A DNA stretch of 64,000 bases from the NCBI GenBank assembly GCA_947589385.1, contig CANPZW010000005.1, forward strand, positions 51,099 to 115,098, given 5' to 3'. The notes below the pieces were generated by a model. The model made no database searches, had not been told where the DNA came from, and saw only the letters and a list, made by a program, of their open reading frames with translations. Numbering within the stretch: position 1 is the first letter of the stretch; every line of letters begins with the position of its first letter. The position numbers and the translations under genes were made by a program. Positions 1 through 8,569 of this stretch are shown here, one piece after another. The DNA comes from an uncultured Clostridia bacterium. GTDB taxonomy: Bacteria; Bacillota; Clostridia; Christensenellales; Borkfalkiaceae.

Positions 1-199
1 CTGTTTCCACAAGGTTTGGGATAAGGTCGTATCTCTTTTTAAGATATACGTCCATGGTGGAGAACGCCTCTTCGACCGCCACCTTCGAGCTGGTGAAAAA
101 ATTATATGTGGCTATAAACCAGATGATTATCGCCAGAACGGCGACTGCGGCGACGGCAATCCCGATTATCCCGCCCGTCGTAAGTGCAAGAAAATTCAT
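1..199 (-). CDS. LemA family protein (partial, 3' end outside window)
   Basis: Minus-strand translation from ATG at 199: MNFLALTTGGIIGIAVAAVAVLAIIIWFIATYNFFTSSKVAVEEAFSTMDVYLKKRYDLIPNLVET; N-terminal TM plus the LemA-type VEEAFS-MDV-LKKRYDLIPNLV motif. Missing from the ORF track because it is truncated. Confidence 0.85.
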   Translation of the reverse strand, partial: MNFLALTTGGIIGIAVAAVAVLAIIIWFIATYNFFTSSKVAVEEAFSTMDVYLKKRYDLIPNLVET

Positions 200-211
200 A
201 ATATTTCTCCT

Positions 212-706
212 TTAATTGAATTTTTTTATTTCGGGCAGAGCCGCTTTTAAAAGCGCTTCCGCCAAAGAACCTTTTTTAATGTTTTCAAGCGCCTCTTCGA
301 AAGTAAACCATTTTACCTCGTCGATTTCGTTTTTATCGGGCTCGGGCTCGCCGTCCTCGGCAATCATTATAAAGCTGAGCATAAGCACGTTGTTCGGCTC
401 GAAGTACCGCGAACCCATGTATTTGGCTTTTACGGTATTGAGCTTCGTCTCTTCCCTGAATTCCCGCGCCACGGCTTTTTCCGCCGTTTCGCCCTTTTTT
501 ATATATCCCGCGAACAGTGCGAACTCCGTCTGCCCCTTGTGCTTTGCAAGCAGAATTTTATCCCTCGACCTGTTGGTAACCGTCATAATGACGGCGGAGG
601 AATACTGCGGGAAGCGGAATTTCCCGCACTTTTTGCAGTAGGGCACAAGCCCCTCGCCCGCCGCGTACATAAGGGTAAGTTCTTCCCCGCATTCCGTACA
701 GAACAT
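212..706 (-). CDS. NUDIX hydrolase with N-terminal zinc ribbon (NADH pyrophosphatase-like)
   Basis: CxxC..CxxC N-terminus; NUDIX box GYIKKGETAEKAVAREFREETKL. Confidence 0.85.
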   Translation of the reverse strand: MFCTECGEELTLMYAAGEGLVPYCKKCGKFRFPQYSSAVIMTVTNRSRDKILLAKHKGQTEFALFAGYIKKGETAEKAVAREFREETKLNTVKAKYMGSRYFEPNNVLMLSFIMIAEDGEPEPDKNEIDEVKWFTFEEALENIKKGSLAEALLKAALPEIKKFN

Positions 707-799
707 AGTCTATCTCCTTTAAATTTCGTTTTCTTCACTACTTATTATATAACACATTCACCCGATTTTCAATAGGTTTGACGGATTTTGGCATATTTG

Positions 800-828
800 T
801 TGACATATTTTTCACATTATAGTATTAT
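800..828 (+). promoter_or_regulatory. Sigma-A-type promoter upstream of the 892 gene
   Basis: TTGACA (800-805), 17-bp spacer, TATTAT (823-828). Confidence 0.6.
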
Positions 829-891
829 ATTGATACAAAATTCAACGAAAACTTTGATTTGTATTAAAATATAACCGAAAGGGAAATATTT

Positions 892-2109
892 ATGACGTAT
901 GCAAGGGCAAAATATCTGCTGAAATTGAAAGGACAGGAACAGCTCCTCGATTACTACGACGAACTTTCCGAAAGCGAACGCGCGGAACTTTTAAACGATA
1001 TCGAAAACACCAATTTCAATATCCTGAAAAATATCGAAAAAAGACCCGCGAAAAAATTAGGTAAAATTTCCCCGATAGGCGCGGTGACCTTGCAGGAGAT
1101 TGCCCGCCGCAGACAACAGTTCGAAACCGTGGGTATAAACCTTCTTAAAGAGGGCAAAGTCGGCGCGGTGCTTCTTGCGGGCGGGCAGGGCTCGCGGCTG
1201 GGCTTCGATAAGCCCAAGGGCATGTTCGACATAGGCGAAACGCATAAGCTTTCCATTTTCGAACAGCAGATGAACAATATCTTCGACGTGACCCGCCTTA
1301 CGGGCAGGCATTTCCCGCTGTTTATTATGACCAGCGACGTGACCCACGCCGATACGGTAAAATTTTTCGAAGAGAACAACTATTTCGGCTATCCGAAAGA
1401 CAGGGTGCACTTTTTCGAACAGAGCGTAGCTCCCGCGTGCGATTTCGAAGGCAAAATCTTCCTCGATAAAAAATACCGCGTATCCCATGCGCCCAACGGC
1501 AACGGCGGCTGGTATTCTTCGCTTATAAACAGCGGTCTGAACAAGGTGGTTGAAAGGGAGAATATAGAGTGGCTGAACGTATATGGTGTTGACAACGTGC
1601 TTCAACGCATATGTGACCCCGTGTTCATAGGAGCAACCGTTTTAAAGCGCTGCCGCTGCGGCGCGAAGGTCGTTAAAAAGGTCTGCGCCGAGGAAAAGGT
1701 GGGCGTTCTGTGTACTGAAAACGGCAAGCCCTCCATAGTCGAGTATTACGAAATGCCCGAAAAGTTGAAAAACAAAAAGAAGAAGGGGGAGCTTGTATAT
1801 TGTTACGGCGTAACGCTTAATTATCTTTTCAACGTTCACGACCTAAACGCAACCCTTTCGGGGAAGCTGCCCTATCACCTTGCCGAAAAGGCGATAGCAC
1901 ATATCGAAAACGGCGAGCGCGTAGTTCCGGACAAGCCGTGCGGCTTTAAATTCGAAACGCTTGTCGTGGATATGGTAAAGATGATGGGAAGCTGCCTCGC
2001 TTTCGAGGTTGATAGAAGCAGGGAATTTGCTCCCGTAAAAAATCCTACGGGCACGGACAGCGTAGAATCCGCCCGCGCCCTGTTAAAACAAAACGGTGTT
2101 ATATTATGA
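892..2109 (+). CDS. UDPGP-family UDP-sugar / UDP-N-acetylglucosamine pyrophosphorylase
   Basis: LLAGGQGSRLGFDKPKGMFDIG nucleotidyltransferase signature, eukaryotic-like UDPGP family. Confidence 0.85.
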   Translation: MTYARAKYLLKLKGQEQLLDYYDELSESERAELLNDIENTNFNILKNIEKRPAKKLGKISPIGAVTLQEIARRRQQFETVGINLLKEGKVGAVLLAGGQGSRLGFDKPKGMFDIGETHKLSIFEQQMNNIFDVTRLTGRHFPLFIMTSDVTHADTVKFFEENNYFGYPKDRVHFFEQSVAPACDFEGKIFLDKKYRVSHAPNGNGGWYSSLINSGLNKVVERENIEWLNVYGVDNVLQRICDPVFIGATVLKRCRCGAKVVKKVCAEEKVGVLCTENGKPSIVEYYEMPEKLKNKKKKGELVYCYGVTLNYLFNVHDLNATLSGKLPYHLAEKAIAHIENGERVVPDKPCGFKFETLVVDMVKMMGSCLAFEVDRSREFAPVKNPTGTDSVESARALLKQNGVIL

Positions 2110-3413
2110 AAAAAGCTGTATTTGCGTTTGTTGCGGCGGTTGCGCTTTTGCTTTCCGCGCTGTGTGGTTGCGGAGCTGCAAGCGGCGCCGACGGCCGCAA
2201 CGGACAGGATTTGAACATCTATGAAATCTATGAAGAAGCAAATTCCGCCCGCAGGGAACAAGGGCTGGAAGAAATAGGTTTTCTGGATTTTCTGAATGAA
2301 TACCTGCATTACGACTATTCTTATTCCTCGGCGGAAAGCGCGCAGGCTTTAATGAACCGTTCGCTTATGTCCTGCGTGTCCATATTGACGGGCTTCGGAA
2401 AGTCCTACGGCTCGGAATACTATGCAGGCGCGGGCGTAATAGTAGAGCTTGACAAGGAAGCGGGGGACGCGTACGTCCTCACAAACTGCCACGTCGTTTA
2501 CGACGATTCTTATTCCAATATTTACGCCGACGAGATAAGGGTATATCTTTACGGCAGCGACGACATAACGACTTCCGCTGACTATATAACCGCGGAGCTG
2601 GTAGGCGCGACCGTAACTTACGATTTGGCGTTGTTGCGGATTACGGGCAGCGAAATCCTGAAAAACAGCGACGCGAAAGCGGCGGAATTTTCCTCCGACG
2701 AGGAGGTATATGTGGGCGAGCCCGTCTATGCCATAGGAAATCCCGAAGGAATGGGTATGACTTTGACGGAAGGCATAGTAAGCAAGGAAAGCGCCGTGAT
2801 ACCCATAAATCTTTCTTCCAGATATCCGAACAATCCGCTGTATAATAAAAACTACCGAGTTCTGATGACGGACGCGGCGGTGAACGGCGGAAATTCGGGC
2901 GGCGGACTTTTCAACAGTAACGGATACCTTGTGGGCTTAATCAACTCAAAGGCGGTAAGTTCGTTAGACGGCGAAGATATCAACGACGTGGAAAACATGG
3001 GCTTTGCCCTGCCCGCTTCATATGTTAAAAGAATTTGGAAGCTTATGCGCGACGGCTATTCCGCCAACAATTCGCATTACGGGCTGAGGCGCTCTGTTTT
3101 CCCCGCGGAATATTCCTATACGTCGTCTTCCTATTTCGACAGCGAAAAAAGCAGGGCGGTAATAACCGATAAAGTGGTCGTTTCGGGAATGGGCGCGCCC
3201 ATAGCCGTTTTGCGGGGCGGCGATTTGATAAAGAATGTGAAAGTGCTCGACGGTGACGGAAACGTGGTTGAAAATATGCCCGTAACGCGTTATTTTAACA
3301 TAGACGACGCCCTTCTTTCCGCGCGGGCGGGATATAATATAGTCTATACGGTCGTAAGGAACGGAAACGAGATGGAAATTACGACTTCGCCGCGGTTTGA
3401 ATCATGCGAGTGA
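2106..3413 (+). CDS. S1C trypsin-like serine protease (HtrA/DegP-like), likely lipoprotein
   Basis: Lipobox LLSALCGCG; catalytic motifs TNCHVVYDD, DLALL, GGNSGGGL. Confidence 0.85.
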   Translation: MKKAVFAFVAAVALLLSALCGCGAASGADGRNGQDLNIYEIYEEANSARREQGLEEIGFLDFLNEYLHYDYSYSSAESAQALMNRSLMSCVSILTGFGKSYGSEYYAGAGVIVELDKEAGDAYVLTNCHVVYDDSYSNIYADEIRVYLYGSDDITTSADYITAELVGATVTYDLALLRITGSEILKNSDAKAAEFSSDEEVYVGEPVYAIGNPEGMGMTLTEGIVSKESAVIPINLSSRYPNNPLYNKNYRVLMTDAAVNGGNSGGGLFNSNGYLVGLINSKAVSSLDGEDINDVENMGFALPASYVKRIWKLMRDGYSANNSHYGLRRSVFPAEYSYTSSSYFDSEKSRAVITDKVVVSGMGAPIAVLRGGDLIKNVKVLDGDGNVVENMPVTRYFNIDDALLSARAGYNIVYTVVRNGNEMEITTSPRFESCE

Positions 3414-3460
3414 GTGCGGACGATTGATAGCGGCAAAGCAAATTTAATTTAAAATTAGCT

Positions 3461-3490
3461 GCGGCGGGCGCGAAATTTCGCGCCCGCCGC
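3461..3490. terminator. 30-bp perfect GC-rich palindrome, probable bidirectional terminator
   Basis: GCGGCGGGCGCGAAATTTCGCGCCCGCCGC between convergent genes. Confidence 0.6.
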
Positions 3491-3547
3491 TTATAACGTT
3501 ATTTATAACGTTTAATAACTATTAAATTCGATAAAGGCGGTTTTAAT

Positions 3548-4462
3548 TTACGCCTCTTTTGCAAGAACGTCCGCGCCGATATTGTAAACGCAATAATTAA
3601 GCCAATTTTGGTAGAACAAAGCCGCCGAAGAGGACCAGCTCATATTAACTTCGTCCATGTCGGGACCGGTAAAGTAGTTTGCCGGCGGTTTGACGTCAGC
3701 GTCCGCTTTTAAGTCCCGCTCGTATTCCTCCTTCAAGGTATAACGGTCGTATTCCATATGCCCAAGAACGAAAACTCTGCGGCTGTCCGAATTTTTTATT
3801 ACCGAAGCCCCCGTCCTTTTGGAATAGGCTAAAATTTTCAAATCCATGACGTTCATTACGTCTTTCGCATAGATTGCGGAGTGGCGGGAGTGCGGCATGG
3901 TAAATTCGTCAGAAATCCCGCGCATAAGCGGCTCGGAAAGTCCGTCCGCTATGCGGCGGTGGCTGTAAACGCCGTAGCATTTGTCTTTAAGCGGGTGCTT
4001 TTTTATTTTGTAAAAGCGGTATAAAGCCGCCTGAGCCGCCCAGCATACGAACAGGGCGCAGCCGACGTTGCTGTTTGTCCAATCGAGAATATCTTCGTAT
4101 TCTTTCCAAAAGGGAGCCCTGTTAAACGCGGCGTTATCGGAAAGCGCGCCCGTCACAATCATTCCGTCGAAGAATTGCTTTTCCGCCTCCGCAAAGGACT
4201 TATACAGCCCGCCGTAAGGGCTTTCGTTGCATTTGCCGCCGCGCGTAAGCTCTATGACCGTTATACGCACGGGCAGGGGAGAGCCCGAAAGAAGGCGCAT
4301 AAACTGAATTTCCGTCCTCTCTTTTTCGGGGGTAAGATTCAAAATCGCTATCTCCAAGGGTTTTGTCCGACGGCGCAGCGCCGTATCTCCGTCTATTACG
4401 GAAACGCGCCCGCCTGTAAAAATACCGTAAGCTGAATATTCCTTATCAACGACTATCGGCAT
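3548..4462 (-). CDS. metA: Homoserine O-acyltransferase (MetA family)
   Basis: ILNLTPEKERTEIQFMRLL, FVCWAAQAALY nucleophile-Cys region, MPHSRHS. Confidence 0.85.
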   Translation of the reverse strand: MPIVVDKEYSAYGIFTGGRVSVIDGDTALRRRTKPLEIAILNLTPEKERTEIQFMRLLSGSPLPVRITVIELTRGGKCNESPYGGLYKSFAEAEKQFFDGMIVTGALSDNAAFNRAPFWKEYEDILDWTNSNVGCALFVCWAAQAALYRFYKIKKHPLKDKCYGVYSHRRIADGLSEPLMRGISDEFTMPHSRHSAIYAKDVMNVMDLKILAYSKRTGASVIKNSDSRRVFVLGHMEYDRYTLKEEYERDLKADADVKPPANYFTGPDMDEVNMSWSSSAALFYQNWLNYCVYNIGADVLAKEA

Positions 4463-4485
4463 TTTTATCTCCTTAAAATTTGAAT

Positions 4486-4959
4486 TTACTTTATACCGTA
4501 CTCCTTAATCTGTCTGTCCATCGCGCGTTTTTGGTCGCGTTCGGCTATCGTCCCTTTTTTATCGTAGTTCTGTTTTCCTCTGCACAGCGCGATTTCAACC
4601 TTTACAAGGCTTCCCGAAAAATACATCGAAATCGGCACCAAAGTATATCCCTTTTCGTTGATTTTTCCCGCAAGCTTTGCAATTTCAGCCTTGTGCATAA
4701 GCAGTTTTCTGTCCCTTTTGGAATCTTTTGCGTTAAAAGCTCCCGCCTTGTCATAGACGGCTATATGTAAATTTTTTATGGTCAGTTCTCCGCCGCGCAG
4801 AAAGCAGAAACTATCCTTTAAATTGCAGTTTCCCGCCCGTAAAGACTTCACTTCCGCACCTTCGAGGACTATGCCCGCTTCGTATTTTTCGAGGATGAAA
4901 TATTCGAACGAGGCGTACTTGTTGTAAGCAATCTGTTTCATAAAGCAATTATACCACAA
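4486..4959 (-). CDS. smpB: SsrA-binding protein SmpB
   Basis: NKYASFEYFILEKYEAGIVLEGAEVKSLRAGNCNLKDSF; C-terminal DKKGTIAERDQKRAMDRQ. Confidence 0.95.
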   Translation of the reverse strand: MWYNCFMKQIAYNKYASFEYFILEKYEAGIVLEGAEVKSLRAGNCNLKDSFCFLRGGELTIKNLHIAVYDKAGAFNAKDSKRDRKLLMHKAEIAKLAGKINEKGYTLVPISMYFSGSLVKVEIALCRGKQNYDKKGTIAERDQKRAMDRQIKEYGIK

Positions 4960-4981
4960 AATAGTTGTCTGTAAATATTTT

Positions 4982-6973
4982 TTACAATAAAACCCGCATT
5001 ATCACTTTCATTCGCCCTAAGTCGCAGGCGGCAATCAATACTTTCAGTTTGCCGCCTATGCGGAATTTATGCTTTTTCCCTTTTAAAAGCAGTTTTTCAC
5101 CTACAAATTCATAATCGTCCGCGGGCAAATCTTCCAAAGGTATAATTCCCTCTACTGTGTTTTCCAGCTCGCAGTAAACAGCGTCGGGCGCTACGCCCGA
5201 AATTATCCCTTCGTATTCCTCGCCAACATGCTCGGTCATAAATGCCAGCTTGTATAAATCGTCAACGTCGCGCTCGGCGTCGTCGGCTGTCCGTTCCTTT
5301 TCGGAAGTATCGCTTCCCGCGGCTTCGAGGAGAGGGAATAAAGCTTTCGCGCTTCCATATCCGCCGTGCAGAAATTCTTTTAAACTTCTGTGCACAAACA
5401 GGTCGGGATAACGGCGTATGGGTGAAGTAAAATGGCAGTAACATTCCGAAGCCAGCCCGAAGTGCCCTTTGTTTTCGCCGCAATAGCGCGCTTTCTGCAT
5501 GCTTCTCAGCATTACCTTGTTTATTACCGAAAAGAACGGCTTGTCCGCGCTTTCCGCAAGAATTTTTTTGTAGTCTTGCGGCTTAATTTCCTCTGTATTT
5601 CCCGTTGCGTTCACGCCGAGATATTTTAAAAATGTAAAGAATTCAGCCGCTTTTTCGGGCGAGGGACGCTCGTGAATACGGTAGAGGCAGGGGATATTCC
5701 GCTTTGCCGTAAAATCCGCCACGGCTTCGTTCGCGGCTATCATAAATTGCTCTATTATCCGTTCGGAAATAGTCCTTTCGGCTTTGGAAATACAAATTTT
5801 TCCCTTTTCGTCAAGATATATATGCGCTTCTTTTACGTCGAGATTTACGCCGCCCGCTTCGCCGCGCTTTTTTTCGAGGATGAGGCACAGCTCTTTCATA
5901 AGTTTTACCTGTTCGGCAATGTCGGGATATTTATCCGACGCGCCTTCGCATATTGCTGTGATTTCGGGGTAGGAGGTCTTATGGCGGCTGCGAATCACGC
6001 TTTCGTAAATTTCGTAACCCAGCCTTTCGCCCTCCTTTGAAAATATCATTTCGCAGGTAAGGGCGTATCTGTCCTCGCCTTCGTTAATGGAACATATACC
6101 GTTTGAAAGCTCTTTGGGTAGCATTGGCAATACTCGGTCGGGGAAATAGACAGAAGTGCCGCGCAGGTATGCCTCGCGGTCTAATGCCGAGCCGTATTTC
6201 ACGTATCGGCTTACGTCGGCAATGTGAACGCCGAGGACGTAATTTCCGTCCTTTATTTCAAGGCTTACGGCGTCGTCTATATCCCGCGTATCCTCGCCGT
6301 CTATGGTAAAAATGATTTTATCCCGCAGGTCCCGCTCATTTCCGGGCAGAGGAACGTCCTTTGCGGCTTCGCGGGCGGCTTGTGCGGCTTCCTCGGGAAA
6401 TTCCTCCCTCAGCCCGTGCGCACGGATTATGGATAGTTCTTCGGCAAACAGTTCGCCTTCGTCGCCGAGGATTTCCGTAACCTTTCCGAACGGCGGCAAG
6501 CCGTTTTGATATTTTGTTATTACGCAAACCACTTTTTGTCCGCTTGCCGCGCCGTTTTCAAAGCCGCGGGGAATAATTAGAAGGGGACGGCGGACGTCGT
6601 CGGGATACGCCCTCGCCTGCCGCCTGTCGCGTACGAAAGTGCCGACGACGGGGGAAGGGTTGCGCCTTGTGATTTTAAGAACTTCTGCCTCGTCGTCCGT
6701 TCCGCGTACATGCGCAAACAGCACCCTGTCGCCGTCGAAAGCGCCGTTCACCGCCTTTTTCGGCACGAAGAAGTCTTTACCGCCTCCGTCGGGAGTGATA
6801 AAAGCGTAACCTCGCGCCGTTGCGTGCAGAACGCCCCCGGCGGTATGTCCTATAACTTTTGTTTTACGCGCGGGATTTTTGTTTTCCGTTTTTTTATGGG
6901 CGGGCGCGCCTTTTGCGCCCTTTGATTTCCTTTCGTTCATAAATTCCGTAAATAATTTTTGCTGTTTCCGCAA
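4982..6973 (-). CDS. rnr: Ribonuclease R
   Basis: RNB domain DGEDTRDIDDAVSLE, VHIADVSRYV, FTSPIRRYPDL; adjacent to smpB and secG. Confidence 0.95.
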   Translation of the reverse strand: MRKQQKLFTEFMNERKSKGAKGAPAHKKTENKNPARKTKVIGHTAGGVLHATARGYAFITPDGGGKDFFVPKKAVNGAFDGDRVLFAHVRGTDDEAEVLKITRRNPSPVVGTFVRDRRQARAYPDDVRRPLLIIPRGFENGAASGQKVVCVITKYQNGLPPFGKVTEILGDEGELFAEELSIIRAHGLREEFPEEAAQAAREAAKDVPLPGNERDLRDKIIFTIDGEDTRDIDDAVSLEIKDGNYVLGVHIADVSRYVKYGSALDREAYLRGTSVYFPDRVLPMLPKELSNGICSINEGEDRYALTCEMIFSKEGERLGYEIYESVIRSRHKTSYPEITAICEGASDKYPDIAEQVKLMKELCLILEKKRGEAGGVNLDVKEAHIYLDEKGKICISKAERTISERIIEQFMIAANEAVADFTAKRNIPCLYRIHERPSPEKAAEFFTFLKYLGVNATGNTEEIKPQDYKKILAESADKPFFSVINKVMLRSMQKARYCGENKGHFGLASECYCHFTSPIRRYPDLFVHRSLKEFLHGGYGSAKALFPLLEAAGSDTSEKERTADDAERDVDDLYKLAFMTEHVGEEYEGIISGVAPDAVYCELENTVEGIIPLEDLPADDYEFVGEKLLLKGKKHKFRIGGKLKVLIAACDLGRMKVIMRVLL

Positions 6974-6977
6974 AATT

Positions 6978-7002
6978 AAAGGCGGCTTTTAAAGCCGCCT
7001 TT
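6978..7002 (-). terminator. Hairpin between secG and rnr
   Basis: AAAGGCGGCTTT-T-AAAGCCGCCTTT followed on the minus strand by AATTTT. Confidence 0.6.
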
Positions 7003-7020
7003 GTAAAAATTCAAGTCAAA

Positions 7021-7317
7021 TCAACCGAAAATGAGGGGTGCGATAATTTGAACCACATATACCGCCAAAGCAAGCACGCCCATCACCGCAAGACAAATCC
7101 ACGTCCATTTTTTCAGCTTGGCTTCCATACTGTTGCCTTTATGCTTGCCGAAGAACGTTTCGCTTGAAGAAGTAATACCCTGAATACCTTCCGAATTGCT
7201 CTTCTGTGCGAGAACTATAAAAACAGTCAAAAGCGCGGTAATGAAAATCAATATCAGGCAGACAGAACATACGGAAATGTATAAATAAAATAATGTTGAG
7301 TTATCCATAAATTTCAC
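7021..7317 (-). CDS. secG: Preprotein translocase subunit SecG
   Basis: Two TM segments, VLAQKSNSEGIQGITSSSETFFGKHKGNSMEAKLKK. Confidence 0.9.
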   Translation of the reverse strand: MKFMDNSTLFYLYISVCSVCLILIFITALLTVFIVLAQKSNSEGIQGITSSSETFFGKHKGNSMEAKLKKWTWICLAVMGVLALAVYVVQIIAPLIFG

Positions 7318-7396
7318 CTTATTACGTTTGTAGCTTTAAAATTATAACACAGGCAAAATCATTTTACAATCAAAAACGGCTTGAATTACAAAAAAT

Positions 7397-8395
7397 TTAT
7401 TCCGATTTTTTATTTTTCGGCTTTTTTTCACCGAATTTATTGATTACGAATATCCCCGTGCATACCAAAAGCAGGGCGAGCAGGGTATAAAGACTTAAAA
7501 GCTGTTCACTTTCGCCGAGAATCAAAGCGGAGAAAACCGCGCCGAAAATGGGGTTTGCGCTTTTGAAAACGGCGACTTTGGATACGGGGTTGTACCTTAA
7601 AAGGAAACTTTGCAGTGTGAAAGCGCACGCCGACAGAAAGGCAAGATATAACAGCATGAACGCCGCGCCGACGTCGATATGGGTTATTCTGCCGCCTGCG
7701 GCAAGCCCCGTCACGGTAAGCAAAATTCCGCCCGAAAAGAACTGCCAGCCGCAAATGGCGGTCGTGTCCTCGCTTTTCGAGAAAATTTTTACAAATCCCG
7801 CGGCAAATGCCGCCGACAGCCCCGAAAAAATTATAAATCCCTCGCCTTGCAGTGAAAAATCGAAACTGAATCCGCCGCCGAGGTTTATCAGGACAACTCC
7901 GCCGAAGCCGAGTACGCAGCCCGCAAATTTGATAAGATTGAATTTTTCCGTGCGAAAAACGAAGCAGGCGGCGATAATGGTGAAAAACACTCCCAGCCCG
8001 TTCAAAACGGAAGCTTTTACGCCTGACGTGCTTGCAAGACCTATGTAGTAAAAGGTGTATTGAAGGACGGTCTGGAATATTGCAATTATGCAAACCCGCC
8101 ACCAATTTTTCGCCTTCGGCAGCAGAAATTTTCTTCTCGTCGCGCTTCCGAAAATTATTACAAACGCTCCCGCAAGCGTAAACCTTATCCCCGCAAAAAG
8201 TATAACGGAGGGCACGAAAGCTGTGTCGATATGAAAAAGCTTATAGCCCGTTTTTACGCATGGAAAGGCGCTTCCCCAAAGCACGCAGCAAAAAAGCGCG
8301 CAGGCGCAGACCGCCCAGGTTTTCGAAAATGTTTTCTCGGGTTCTTTGAATATCACACTCACATTATATTTATTTGGGCAAAAATTAGCAAACAA
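7397..8395 (-). CDS. EamA/DMT-family permease
   Basis: About 10 TM segments, WGSAFPCVKTGY, terminal LLLVCTGIFVINK. Confidence 0.85.
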   Translation of the reverse strand: MFANFCPNKYNVSVIFKEPEKTFSKTWAVCACALFCCVLWGSAFPCVKTGYKLFHIDTAFVPSVILFAGIRFTLAGAFVIIFGSATRRKFLLPKAKNWWRVCIIAIFQTVLQYTFYYIGLASTSGVKASVLNGLGVFFTIIAACFVFRTEKFNLIKFAGCVLGFGGVVLINLGGGFSFDFSLQGEGFIIFSGLSAAFAAGFVKIFSKSEDTTAICGWQFFSGGILLTVTGLAAGGRITHIDVGAAFMLLYLAFLSACAFTLQSFLLRYNPVSKVAVFKSANPIFGAVFSALILGESEQLLSLYTLLALLLVCTGIFVINKFGEKKPKNKKSE

Positions 8396-8569
8396 AACTT
8401 AAAAAAATGCAAAATTCACGAAAAAACAATTTTACATATGCCGCCAAATATAGTACAATTATATTTGAAAAACTATATAATTTGTTTATATTTGTTTATA
8501 CGGTTGTAATTCAACCGGTTATCGCGCGGGTCGGAATCCGCGGGCGTTTTATGAACAAAAAGGAGTTTT

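Noticed and set aside
1057-1605. 182-aa minus-strand ORF antisense to the UDPGP gene
   Set aside because: Complement of a clear GC-rich coding sequence; no recognisable domain. The same applies to most antisense ORFs in the track (e.g. 9143-10234, 12479-13114, 18587-19186, 19362-20006).
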